From: Cryoendolithus antarcticus
Taxonomy: Eukaryota; Ascomycota; Dothideomycetes; Cladosporiales; Cladosporiaceae
NCBI GenBank assembly: GCA_002077065.1
Contig: NAJO01000005.1
Coordinates: 620,001-684,000 of the forward strand
DNA length: 64,000 nt
Direction: 5' to 3'
The notes under the pieces are model-generated. The model made no database searches, had not been told where the DNA came from, and was given only the letters and a program-made list of their open reading frames with translations. Below, in pieces: positions 41,979 through 52,554 of the stretch; position 1 is the first letter of the stretch; each line of letters starts with the position of its first letter. The position numbers were made by a program, and so were the translations under genes.

Positions 41979-42322
41979 GAGGTCGTGGAAAGGGGGAAAC
42001 ATTGACTTAGCGTGGCGTTTGGAATTTTCGGCAGGGCCCCTGAGTGCTTTTTCAAAAGGGAAGTGGGCGGGCGGGCATGTGATGATGTAGCGGTAGAGGG
42101 AGAGCATTGTAGCATAGCATAGCTCACAGAGATACCTTACAAGACTATTGCTGTCAGTATACACACGTCCCTCCTCTTACTCACAAACGAAACGCCGTTG
42201 CCCGTAACAGTCCTGGCAATGGAGCCTGCCCGTTGCCTTTACCGTACATCCACAGCGCTCCCCTTTTCGCCACAACGCCTCATGCCCCGCTCACAGTACT
42301 AGATTGATGATCGCCGAAGTTC
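41979..42322. other. Intergenic, convergent 3' ends
   Basis: 344 nt separating the zinc-finger gene and the HMG-box gene. Nothing recognisable apart from UTR sequence. Confidence 0.4.
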
Positions 42323-43552
42323 TTACGCCGCAGACGCAGCGCTCGTCAGCTCCGGATGCTGGCTCTCCAGCTGCGCCAACGGCGCGTGCCCATGCACAGA
42401 GCTATACTCATCGATATACCGTTCCCGATCAGCGGAATGCAGCGTCTCGTACTTCTGCCATGCAAGTCAGCTTTGCTATTTACACTACTTCAGTCAAGCC
42501 AAAGAGCATGACTTACCTTCTTCTCCCCCACCTCAAGCGCCTTCCACTCCTCCCCAATCAACTTGCTCCGCTCGATCAACGGCAGGTGCTTGAAATCACC
42601 GCTCGCATTCCTCGCAATACTGAATTGGATGTAAGGCTGTACGGCAGCTTTGGGCTCGCGCTCGTCGAGGATCGCGGGCCAGCGTGTGCGTCTATTCTTC
42701 GCAGGCTCTGAGCCGCTGCTACTCGAGGACTCCCGACGGCGGAGTGAGCGGCGTGCAGAGTTCGCGAGCTTGATTTCATTTGGGGTGTGAGATTGGACCC
42801 AGGACTTGTAGGCGGCTTGGTGGGCTTCTGTGGTAGTGTGGGCGAGGTGGTTGAAGTGCTGTGTGTATCATCAGTAATGAACTCGCGAGGTTGCACGAAG
42901 GGTACATTCTTACCTCGATATCAGCCGGCGACTGCTCCTTCCACGCCGCCGAGAGGTTCTTTGAGTGCTCGGTCAAGGTGCCTTTTATATTCAACTTGCT
43001 GCCTTCGGAGAGTTTCTCCTTCTCCGCATTCACCAACGACTGAAGGTCACCTTTGTGCGCTTTTATGAATTGCAGGTACGCGTTCGAGGGCACGATTTTG
43101 GGTGGCGAGAGAGCAGCGGCCTTGAGCGACTTCACATCTTTGGCTGCCTTTGCCCTCGCGGCTCGCTCTTTCTTTGCGGCGAGTTGGGCTTCGGTGTAGA
43201 CTTTCTTCGGGGGAGTTGCCTTCTTTGCTTTCTTTACTGCTTTGGGCTTGGCAGCCTTTGCTTTGGCTTTCGTCTTCGGGGTCGTGCCTGCTTGCTTCGC
43301 GGCGACCTGTTGTGAGGCAGCATCGTCAGGGTCTGACGCTGGCTTCTTCGCGACGCGTTTGACGGCGCGTTTGATTACACGGCTGGGTTCGCCGACGGCT
43401 TTCTTGGGTCGGCCGGGCTTTGAGGCAGTCACGCCGAGTACGGCGGGCGTTGTGTGCAGTGATTGGGCTGAGAGGCATTGTGTGGAGGATGTGGCCAGAC
43501 GGAGGGGGAGTTGTGGCCGGCGGAGGAGGAAGGTGACCTGCCGGCCGAGCAT
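42323..43552 (-). CDS. Mitochondrial HMG-box DNA-binding protein (Abf2/TFAM-like)
   Basis: Three exons on the minus strand: 43552-42914, 42858-42517, 42454-42323 (370 residues), joined in phase 0 by GT-AG introns of 55 and 62 nt. The N-terminus MLGRQVTFLLRRPQLPLRLA is a strong mitochondrial presequence (Arg-rich, no acids), followed by SLHTTPAVLG. A Lys/Ala-rich basic region comes next (KRAVKRVAKKPAS, AKAKAAKPKAVKKAKKA). The first HMG box starts IVPSNAYLQFIKAHKG and crosses the first splice (SPADIE|HFNHLA). The second starts AVQPYIQFSIARNASG and ends VGEKK|KYETLHSADRERY. The expected role is packaging and maintenance of mitochondrial nucleoids. Assignment to Abf2-like proteins rests on architecture rather than direct alignment. 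Confidence 0.85.
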
Positions 43553-44072
43553 TGTGGCGGTGTGGTGGGCGAGATCTTCACGGTAGGTCAATGTGCTGTA
43601 TGCGATCCAGAGATTGGCAGCGTCTGTTCTCCCGGACTGTTGTGAGCGTGTATTCAGGAGCAGTCCTCCGTCCGTTTCATCGCGTGAGCTCACACCGCGG
43701 CCACCTACCAGCCCTACGCGATGGCTGGTACTTTAGTCCACTTTGGGATAGCGCGGGGTATTAGCGTTTCCCGAGCACAGGGCTCCAACTTGAGATTCTG
43801 TGACTTCACTCGAGCATTGCCGTGACTGATCAAGCAGTACATATACTACAGCGCAGGCACTGCAACACCACAGAAACTACAACCATTGAACGCAAGGTAT
43901 ATTGCTATACTCGTCCTGGTGTGTGAGGTGGCGTGAGTGGCGGGCGGCAGCGGCAGCAACATACACAGCATCGACAGCAGTGAGGCACACTGCAACACAT
44001 TCACAGCACACACGAAGTGATAACCTGAAGAGAGGACTTGGTACACCGAACACATACACTTCGGCGGTGCAA
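43553..44072. promoter_or_regulatory. Divergent region, HMG-box and PRP5 genes
   Basis: 520 nt between divergent ATGs. The PRP5 frame is open upstream of its ATG to 43902 but begins at a non-ATG codon. No specific site was identified. Confidence 0.4.
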
Positions 44073-47000
44073 ATGGCATACTCACCACCACGTAGGGGCG
44101 ATGACCGCCATGCACGTGATCGCCGCGATGATCGCAGTCACAGACGCAGATCTCGCAGCAGAGAGGTGCGTCGCGGCCGTGGAGGAGGCTCGCGTTATAT
44201 ACCTTCACCTCAAAGGATCCTGACTTTTGCGCAGCATCCCCGCGACCACCGAGAGCGCGATCGCCCAAGAACCAGAGACAGATCTCTCGATCGCTACCAG
44301 CCACGCCGCGATCGTTCGAGGGACAGAGGAGACAGGAAGAGGTCACGTGAGGGGAGTCCGGTGAGATCGAGGCGTGATGCCAGTCCTGTGAGACCGAGGC
44401 GCGATGACAGGGATCGCTACTATCGTGACTCTCGCGATACCTACGATGACCGCGACAGGAAGAGGACCAAGCGCAGCTCATCGCCACGCCGCGATGACCG
44501 TGCTCGCGATGGCAGAACGCTGATGAAGTCTTCTACGCGTGACGTCGAGGTATGTCCACGCTCCACTCTGACAGCAGCCCAGAGCAAGCTAATGACATCT
44601 CAGTCTCCTCGCCCCTCCACCGCCGACCGCGAAGCCGAGAAAGCCAAAGCCGAGGCTGCTGCAAAACAAGCGGCTCGCCAAGCTACTCTCGCCGAGTGGC
44701 GCGCCAAAGTCCTCGCGGAGAAGGCTGCGAAAGAAGGTTCCGGGTCACCTGCAGTTCAGTCGCCAGCTGCTGTGGCCACACCTCCCGCCACTGCAAAGGA
44801 ACTCGACTCCGCTGACACATCTCTGCCCAAGCCCAAAGTCGATCCGAAGGAGATCCAGAAGCGTGTCAGAGCTGCCAAGGCGAAGCAAGAGGAAGCTGCC
44901 AAGGTGAAGCCACTTGGAGGTGATGTGGCCATCCCAGTCGCCGCCAACCCATCGGTCGTGGCAAATGGTGTCAAACCCACGCTCAACAACAGCACCACTG
45001 CGTCGTTGGCAAAGAGCAAAGTCACGGGCTTCGGCTTTAACAAAGCTGCAGCTTCGAAGACTGATACCTCTACCGCAAAGGCAGCAACGGGGTTCGATGA
45101 CGACGACAGTGCGAAACGCACGTTGGAGAAGCTTCCCAGCTTGCCAACCGCCAGTATGACCATCGACTCCGAGCCCGCGCCCATTGACGATGACGAAGAC
45201 GCGGACGACATTGGAAGCGGCGATGAAGCTGACGCCGCTCATCGAGCTGCAGCGATCAAGCGTGCCGAAGCGGTCGAGCAGGAGAGTCTGGAAGCTAAAG
45301 CTACCACTGCAGACAAGCCGGCAGATACAGCGATGGAGGACGCCGAGGAAGAAGACGATCCACTGGACGCCTTCATGAGCACACTCCAGGCGCCGAAGTC
45401 ACGTCGTGTGCCAGTCAAGCAGGAGGCGCAAGTGTACCTCAGCGATGACGATGAGGCTGAGCTCGATGCAATCGGTGACAAGTCCGATGACATCGCAGCC
45501 ATGATGAAGAAGAACAAGAAGAAGGACATTGGCACAGTTGATCACGCAAAGCAGAACTACGCTGACTTCCGCAAGAACTTCTACTCTGAATCTGTCGAGA
45601 TTGCAGAGATGGACGACACTGAGGTGGCCGAGCTGCGCGGAGAGCTTGACAACATCACTGTGAAGGGCCCAAATCCTCCTAAGCCCATCCAGAAGTTTCC
45701 GCAAGGTGGATTCGGCGCGCAGATACTAGGAGTCATCCGAGAGCTTAAGTTCGAGAAGCCGAGCTCCATTCAAGCGCAAGCCCTTCCGGCCATCATGTCT
45801 GGTCGCGACACCATCGGAGTTGCCAAGACTGGCTCCGGCAAGACCATGGCTTTTCTACTACCCATGTTCCGCCATATCAAGGACCAGCCGCCACTCGAAT
45901 CAATGGACGGACCTATCGGATTGATCATGGCTCCGACTCGTGAGCTGGCCGTACAGATCCACCGCGACTCTAAGCCATTCCTGAAGGCGCTCAACTTGCG
46001 CGCAGTCTGCTGTTACGGTGGCGCGCCCATCAAAGATCAGATCGCTGAGCTGAAACGTGGTGCCGAGATCGTCGTATGCACACCTGGTCGCATGATCGAC
46101 TTGCTCGCTGCGAACAGCGGTCGTGTGACCAATCTCCGTCGCGTCACATACGTCGTTCTTGATGAGGCCGACCGCATGTTTGACATGGGCTTCGAGCCGC
46201 AGATTACCAAGATGCTGATTAATGTACGTCCCGATCGTCAGAACATTTTGTTCTCCGCCACGTTCCCTCCGAAGCTCGAGTCACTCGCACGCAAAGCTCT
46301 CAAGAATCCTGTTGAGATCCTCGTCGGCGGCAAGAGTGTCGTTGCTGCCGAGATCACGCAAATTGTCGAGGTCCGAGAGGCCACTACGCGATTTCACCGT
46401 CTTTTGCAGCTGCTTGGAGAGCTCTTTGAGAATGACGAGGATACTCGCTGTCTTGTCTTCGTCGAGAAACAGGAGACCGCAGATGCACTGTTCAAGGAGC
46501 TGAGCAAGAAGGGCTACCCATCCGTTCCAATCCACGGTGGTCGTGAGCAGATCGACCGTGACCAAGCCATTCTCGACTTCAAGAACAATGTCTTCCCTGT
46601 CATGATCGCCACGTCCGTCGCCGCTCGCGGGCTTGACGTCAAGCAGCTCAAACTTGTAGTCAACTACGACTGCCCAAATCACAACGAAGACTACGTCCAT
46701 CGATGCGGCCGCACTGGCCGTGCTGGCAATACTGGCACTGCTGTCACCTTCGTCATGCCCGATCAAGACCGCTTCGCCAACTTCCTCGCGAAAGCGCTGA
46801 CAGATAGCAAGCAAGAAGTCCCAGCTGAAGTGCAAGCACTTGCGGATCAGTACAAGAAGAAGGTCGACTCCGGCGAAGTCAAGAAATTCAGCGCTGGCTT
46901 CGGCGGCAAGGGTATTGAAAAGCTTGATGCCGCTCGCAAGGCTGACGAAGATCGTATTCGCAGGCAATACGTTGGCGAAGGTGGTGAGCCAGAAGAAGCT

Positions 47001-47684
47001 GTGGCGACAGACAAGAAGAAAGAGGGTGGTCAGACTGCTGCAGCAGCAGCCAAGACTGAGGAGGATATTGAGGAGGCGTTGCCAGCGAAGTTCGCGGACT
47101 TGCTCAGACGTGCCATGGAGGTGCAGAAGACCGAGGCTCCGCCACCACAGGCTACTCCGGCGGCTTCATCACGTCCAGGTGCTCGCGGCAAGGGTGTCGA
47201 TCCCATGGCTGCTGCTCGTGCGGCTGCTGCCAGTATCAACAGCCGTGTTGGCGCTAGAGGTACGCTCACCATGATCCCGACTAACAACCCAGTACGACAT
47301 ACTAATACTTCCCTCTCAGGTCCCGCCCGTCCTGGCCAGCCCATCGACAACCACGGCCCCGACGCCGGCGCCTTCCACGCCACCCTCGAGATCAATGATT
47401 TCCCGCAGAAAGCCCGCTGGGCTGTCACGAATCGCACCAACACGTCCAAGATCCTCGACCAATCACAAGTCTCGATCACGACTAAGGGCAACCATTACGA
47501 CAAGGGCAAGGAGCCGCAGCCGGGCGAGCTGCCTAAGCTCTATATTTTGGTCGAGGGGCCGACGAAGATTATTGTTGAGGACTCGATGGCGGAGTTGGTG
47601 AGGTTGCTGAGGGAGGGTACTATTGCTGCGTTGAGTGGGGAAGGGGATAGGCGGGCTGGAGGGGGACGCTATAGCGTCGTCTAA
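44073..47684 (+). CDS. PRP5: Pre-mRNA-processing ATP-dependent RNA helicase PRP5 (DDX46)
   Basis: Proposed exons: 44073-44165, 44235-44549, 44604-47259, 47320-47684 (1142 residues). Three introns of 69, 54 and 60 nt have good GT...AG borders and branch sites (TAATGAC, ACTAATAC), yet each is a multiple of three and free of stops, so the frame is open throughout. The N-terminus is an RS/RD domain (SHRRRSRSRE, RPRTRDRSLDRYQPRRDRSR). The helicase core carries Q-motif IQAQALPAI, AKTGSGKT (near residue 543), PTRELAVQ, VLDEADRMFDMGFEPQ, FSATFP, VAARGLD and HRCGRTGRAG. An acidic stretch precedes it (DDDEDADDIGSGDEAD). PRP5 uses ATP to let U2 snRNP engage the branch site. The C-terminal domain ends in the fungal PRP5 extension. 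Confidence 0.93.
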   Translation: MAYSPPRRGDDRHARDRRDDRSHRRRSRSREVRRGRGGGSRYIPSPQRILTFAQHPRDHRERDRPRTRDRSLDRYQPRRDRSRDRGDRKRSREGSPVRSRRDASPVRPRRDDRDRYYRDSRDTYDDRDRKRTKRSSSPRRDDRARDGRTLMKSSTRDVEVCPRSTLTAAQSKLMTSQSPRPSTADREAEKAKAEAAAKQAARQATLAEWRAKVLAEKAAKEGSGSPAVQSPAAVATPPATAKELDSADTSLPKPKVDPKEIQKRVRAAKAKQEEAAKVKPLGGDVAIPVAANPSVVANGVKPTLNNSTTASLAKSKVTGFGFNKAAASKTDTSTAKAATGFDDDDSAKRTLEKLPSLPTASMTIDSEPAPIDDDEDADDIGSGDEADAAHRAAAIKRAEAVEQESLEAKATTADKPADTAMEDAEEEDDPLDAFMSTLQAPKSRRVPVKQEAQVYLSDDDEAELDAIGDKSDDIAAMMKKNKKKDIGTVDHAKQNYADFRKNFYSESVEIAEMDDTEVAELRGELDNITVKGPNPPKPIQKFPQGGFGAQILGVIRELKFEKPSSIQAQALPAIMSGRDTIGVAKTGSGKTMAFLLPMFRHIKDQPPLESMDGPIGLIMAPTRELAVQIHRDSKPFLKALNLRAVCCYGGAPIKDQIAELKRGAEIVVCTPGRMIDLLAANSGRVTNLRRVTYVVLDEADRMFDMGFEPQITKMLINVRPDRQNILFSATFPPKLESLARKALKNPVEILVGGKSVVAAEITQIVEVREATTRFHRLLQLLGELFENDEDTRCLVFVEKQETADALFKELSKKGYPSVPIHGGREQIDRDQAILDFKNNVFPVMIATSVAARGLDVKQLKLVVNYDCPNHNEDYVHRCGRTGRAGNTGTAVTFVMPDQDRFANFLAKALTDSKQEVPAEVQALADQYKKKVDSGEVKKFSAGFGGKGIEKLDAARKADEDRIRRQYVGEGGEPEEAVATDKKKEGGQTAAAAAKTEEDIEEALPAKFADLLRRAMEVQKTEAPPPQATPAASSRPGARGKGVDPMAAARAAAASINSRVGARGTLTMIPTNNPVRHTNTSLSGPARPGQPIDNHGPDAGAFHATLEINDFPQKARWAVTNRTNTSKILDQSQVSITTKGNHYDKGKEPQPGELPKLYILVEGPTKIIVEDSMAELVRLLREGTIAALSGEGDRRAGGGRYSVV

Positions 47685-48144
47685 GAGATATGGCCTATGC
47701 GATTTTACCGGCCTGGGTGAGGGGAAACCACGAATGCTCTCGCATAAACCGACGGATGAGCCTACATTAGTGAGTCCAGGAAGCGGGCCAGAGCTGCAAT
47801 GTGTGGGCTGGACGACTGATGTCCAACAGGCACTTACGTAGTCTACGTGACGCAATGCCATTCGTCGCTTTCCTCCTTATCTATTGCCTACCAGTACTCA
47901 CCTTCTTATCAGACACCCTTTCTCTATCCTTGTATACTATGCTACCTTACCCCAGCACACGACCAGCATCTCGCAAGACGTTAGCATATCCTCTCCTGCT
48001 TCTTTCAAGGCCCTCGGCCAGCTCGAGACATCTAGCGTTAGTCACAACTCAGCAGCAGCGCTCAGCTCCGCTGCCAGCTCAAGCGCATCAGTCGAACCAA
48101 TCTCCAAGGACGAACTGGCATTGAAGTCCACCGAGGTAGATTGC
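47685..48144. other. Region upstream of the truncated exonuclease-like gene
   Basis: Holds the PRP5 3' UTR. The reading frame of the next gene is open back to 47884 but has no ATG before 48145, so a 5' exon or part of the coding region may lie here. Confidence 0.35.
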
Positions 48145-48852
48145 ATGGGCGGAACGTTGCGCATCTGTGCAGCGGCCGCCAGAGACCCTGAATACCCTCC
48201 CTATCTCCGCTTCGCAAACTTCAAGGCGCACAAAGAGCTCAAGGGTCAGAGCAGGATGGTGATTGAGAATCTGCGGGTCATGGACAGCCGACTCTCGAAG
48301 TGCATACACGAGAGTGCCTGCAACGAAGCGGAGCTCACGGAGATCTCGCTGGTGGTGGGTTCCATGCTAAGTTGCGTTCGCGATCAAGACAACCGCTCCC
48401 CTGGTGCGATTGCGCGAGCTGCTCGTGCGCGTAATGATTTCGATCTCCCACTGCCACCAGCCGAGTGGGTGACATCGGCGATGGAAATCAGATTGCTTGT
48501 CAAGGCGATTGTGAGCGTTGTCGAAGACGTTGCCGGGGAGCCCATCATGGGTGGTGATCTCGAGGGACAGCAGCTGGGCTGCAACGGTGCCATCTCGCTA
48601 CTCACCCTCTTTATCCTCGGAGAACGAACCTTTCGCCATCCGCCCTCTGCCATAGATGCTCCAGGACTACGCGGCCAATTACGTGGCATTTCTGTTCGAG
48701 CTTTAGCGTTCTCGATGGCCCACGCAATTACGTTGCTCGCGATTGTCAGTAATGGAGCTGTTGCTTTCGCCATGGGACGCGCGAATCCGAATTTCCACTT
48801 TCGGTTAGCGGATTTGGAATCTTTATGGACTCAGTCCTCCCTATATCAATAA
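48145..48852 (+). pseudogene. Truncated paralogue of the RNase-D-like gene at 32459-34048
   Basis: The frame encodes 235 residues from the first available ATG at 48145. Similarity to the other copy begins just upstream of that ATG and runs through three recognisable blocks: DNRSPGAIAR against DTRSPRERMR, FDLPLPPAEWV against VDLPLPSATMV, and DLEGQQLGCNGAISLL against NAEGRKLGCDGTISMI. Here the D-x-E of motif I is intact (Asp138, Glu140). After LTLFIL the similarity is lost, and the remaining 80 residues (ending LWTQSSLYQ) lack motifs II and III. The copy is therefore incomplete as an exonuclease. It may be a pseudogene after deletion or frameshift, or a shortened gene with a different tail. The 5' end is uncertain. 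Confidence 0.6.
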
Positions 48853-49116
48853 TCACTCCTACGCGGTCCGGAACTCTCTGCAAGCTCGTTCCTTGAACGC
48901 CGGTCATGAGCCGCATATCCCATGCGTCTTTGATTCCTCATCGGCCATTTCGAGTAAGCGCACAGACAAAGCGCAGGTACTGACTTTACAAGGTAGCGCT
49001 CGGAGGACTAACATTGACAGCGGAGTCGAATATATAACATCGCATCGACGCCGTGCATTGCGTCTGATTGCGAGTATCTCCCATACCTCTTGTTCTTGTC
49101 TGACGAAAGCGACGCG

Positions 49117-50421
49117 ATGTTCATTCTCAAGTACGCACTCCTGCTTACACCAGCTCTCGCTACGCCACGCCCATTCCGCAACGCCAAGTCCGCCGTCTAT
49201 TTTCTTGACAACAGATCGGACGGAAGCAGCATTGTTTCGGTCGGTGTTGGTCAAGATGGTAGACTCGCTGGAGCAATCAGGACATCAACGGCAGGATTGG
49301 GGTCTAGCATGGTGAACGGCTCTGGAGTGCCAAATGCCGCCGACAGCCTAGGATCGCAAGGGTCCGTTATCGTGAGCGAGAACGTGAGTACTTGATTAGG
49401 AAAATCTATCATGCTCTGCTCTGATCGCTTTGAAGGTTTTGTTCACGGTCAATGCTGGCAGCAATACCGTGGTCATGTTCCGCATCAATCCATCCGATCC
49501 AACTCAGTTGAGCATTGTCGGGGCGCCAGCACCTTCTCTCGGCGACTTCCCTATCTCTGTCACTTACTCAAAAGAACTTAGAACACGTAAGGAGACTGCT
49601 GCTGCTCGCGTCTCTAGCTCACGCTAACCGTGATGATAGTCTGCGTTCTCAACGGCGGTGCGAAGGCAGGCGTGGCATGCTTCGATGTTGACCCATTTCA
49701 TGGCATCCAGCCTGTGGGCCAATTACGCCCGCTTGGCGATGCTCTACACGAGACAACGCCGCCATCCGGACCACCAGGTTCAGCAGCGCTAATCCGCTTC
49801 AATCCGGATTCGAGCGCTTTGTTCGTGACAACCAAAGGCAATGCTGGGTCGACACCAAAGCAACTTGGCTATATTCTCGCTTGGCCCGTCATAGGCGGTC
49901 GAATCCAGGAAACGCCGATTACGACCCAGGTTGCCGATCTATACATGGAGTTTGGCTTCGCTTTTCTATCACAGTCCTCTATCTTCGTTTCGGACCCTTC
50001 GTTTGGCGCCTCAGTGTTGACTATTGATGCGAACCTTCGGGTTACGGAAAAGGTTCATACGACAGTGGCTGGTCAAAAAGCCATCTGTTGGGCCGAATAC
50101 GATGCCGACTTGGACACCGCATATGGCAACGATGCCGGGCAGAACCTGATATATACCTTCGCCGCAGACAGTGGTGCACTGACAGGGTCCATTCCCTTCA
50201 CTACAAATGGAACGTCCAGTATGGCGGGTGCGTTCGACAGCACCATATCTGGTTCCTACATGTACGTTTTGAGCGGCTCTCCTGGCTTGGCTGTGCTTGA
50301 CCTCGCACACGGCTCGCAGGTCCAGTATCTTGACCTCAACAGCCTTGGAAGCAGACAAGGGTGGATGGGTATGGCACATTACAATGGTGGAGCCCTTCCT
50401 CCGTGGTTCAACGGTCAGTGA
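49117..50421 (+). CDS. Secreted beta-propeller protein (lactonase/muconate-cyclase-like fold)
   Basis: Three exons: 49117-49383, 49436-49586, 49640-50421 (399 residues), GT-AG introns of 52 and 53 nt. The N-terminus MFILKYALLLTPALATP is a signal peptide with a likely cut after ALA. The mature part has repeated strand patterns such as SAVYFLDN, VLFTVNAGSNTVVMFRI, LCVLNGGAKAGVACFDVDPF, SSALFVTTKG and MYVLSGSPGLAVLDL, which together suggest a seven-bladed propeller of the 3-carboxymuconate-cyclase/lactonase-like group often secreted by fungi. No catalytic residues can be fixed from sequence alone, so an enzymatic role remains open. The protein ends in GGALPPWFNGQ without a membrane anchor. Confidence 0.78.
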
Positions 50422-50693
50422 GAGGAAGCGCTAGAGCATCAGGCAGTACGAGATGAGACGGCAAACATGAAGAAGCTTAACAGCATCTCATCGGAGGTGG
50501 GAACAAGGTGAGACAGTGGGTATTGAAAACACGGGTCGCAACAAGCACTCGACGTTGGACTAGCTTTGGGTGCGCGACCGGGTTGGAAAGGTGACCTCTA
50601 GGTAGGCAGTAGTGCAGTTCCGAACATTGGAATGAATTATATTGTGCACAGATCCACAGCTTCTTTAACTCAATGTGACTGGCCAATCAATCC

Positions 50694-52554
50694 TTATGTC
50701 ATACATTGGGATGGGTCAGCTCCGACCTCCACTCTCGCACGCTGCTTCTCAAGCCATCCACTCAATAGTGCCTCGCTGGGCTTCGCAAAGAGCCACGACT
50801 CAGCCATCGGCTCCTTATCGCCCATCTCCTTCGCCCTCGCAAGGAACTTCTTCTTGTATATCTTCGGATTTTGTCGATATCTGGTCTCGTGCGGAATATG
50901 GTTCCGCGCGCCCACGAAGGTGTCCTTCGGTCGTGTGAAAGCTAGGGACGGAATGTCGTCCAAGGTCGCTACTGCTTTATCGAGGAGATTCTCGTTCTGC
51001 AATGACCGGCTGACCTGCGCAAGGTCGGGCGGCAAGACGAGGCGGAGGAACTCGAGAGAGGCGTTGATGTTCAAGTCGATGGCTCTGCGTGGATCGGCGT
51101 AGGCTTTAAGGAGTAGGGAGCAGATGTGAGGATACAAGAGGGTGAAGTCCGACTGTGAGATGTGGATCGTGCCGCGGATGGTGGTCATCCAGGCTGGTGC
51201 AGGATCCGGGACAGATTGCGTTTCTTTGACCAACGACTTCACCAGGTCGAAGTTGCTGCGCCAGTATGTGAACGCTTCGCTGTTTATGACTAGCAAAGGC
51301 ACTCGTATGCGGTGGTCTGGCGAGTCCGCCTCTGGTGGGCGGGTTCCCGCCCCCCAGATATCGTAGATGATGCTTTGGGAGACTGAGCTAAAGCGCTCGT
51401 CGTGACGAAGCATCTCGACTACGGTCGAGGCGCCGAAGCTGTGACCGCAAGCTGTGATGTGGGCCATACGCACTCGGTCTGTCCAGTCTTGCCACTCGAT
51501 CTGCACGATGCACGTCAGACAGGATTCTGGATCAAGGCAAGACGCTGCAACATACCCCATCAAGCCCGTGAGAGCTCGCTCCCTTTGCTCCCTTCCGACG
51601 CAGGTTACCCTTTGCGACATCGAGGCCGTGACCATTATTGATAAGCCGGATGCACTCCAGAGCCTCCTCGATCTCAGCCATACGCAAGTCTATCTGCGCG
51701 CCACGCAGCTCGCTGTCCACCCCTTTATCGTTCGTTGGCGACGTGTCCCATGGATTGTCCTTTGGGAACAGATAACTGACTGAGTGATGACCGTGCTTGC
51801 GCTCCTTCGCATTGGCCGTTGCGGTCGATGAGAGTGCTGCGTTGTTGATATATGTCCGTGGACCTGATCCATCGCGATGCTCTACCGCGCATACAACGAA
51901 GCCATAGCTGGCGAACTCACCGCAGATGGATGAGTACATCGTCCGTGTGCCACCGAGTCCATGGGAGAAAACCATCAGTGGAAAGATCGGACGGTCATTT
52001 GCATCAGGACTTGGCTTCTCGCCGGCTTCAGTCTTGACATCGACACCGCCGACTTTCGTATTGATTGAAGGAGCCCAATGTTGCGCAAGCTTAGCATTGC
52101 GGTAGGCAGGCAGCTTAGTGAATAAGATCGGTACGAAGAATGGCCAAGTAAGTGCCGGCGACAATTTGGCAAAGCCTGAGTACCCCGCGATCAGACCAAG
52201 TCGAGGTCTTCCAAGCCATAGTTCTCGCGACTGTTTCGCCTTCTTCGTCAAGGAGCTATGCACATCATGAGATGCTGGATAGTAGACTGTCATGAGTACG
52301 GTCTCCAATCGCAGAACTGGCGTCCCTTTTCGGGTAATGTGAGAGAATGTCCTCGGCTCTCGAGCAGCATGTTCGAGCTCGAAGGTACCGACACTGTACG
52401 GTCCGGTGTATGTCGGAAGTGATTTGCCTGGCACATATTTCTGATCCCGAAAGCCACGAGGCGGGCGAGGTTTAGGCTCCTGCGGGTCTAGAGGTTTACT
52501 GGTCGTGCGCCGTGATAGTGGTGGCTCTAGATCACTGTTGTCTTGCTCCGGCAT
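50694..52554 (-). CDS. Platelet-activating factor acetylhydrolase-like lipase
   Basis: Two exons on the minus strand, 52554-51556 and 51500-50694 (601 residues). The 55-nt GT-AG intron joins SSHGLDG to [10 protein letters not shown] in phase 0. The alpha/beta-hydrolase fold is visible: the oxyanion-type strand [17 protein letters not shown], the segment [16 protein letters not shown], the nucleophile elbow GHSFGAS just after the splice, and a late His candidate in [13 protein letters not shown]. This matches the PAF-AH/plasma-type family, which cleaves short or oxidised sn-2 acyl groups from phospholipids. The N-terminal 60 residues are polar and disordered and no signal peptide is seen, so a cytosolic or peripheral location is likely. 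The natural substrate in the fungus is not known. Confidence 0.88.

Noticed and set aside
43902..44072. N-terminal extension of PRP5 by 57 residues
   Set aside because: The upstream part of the frame begins at a non-ATG codon. The ATG at 44073 opens directly into the RS-rich domain typical of the family.
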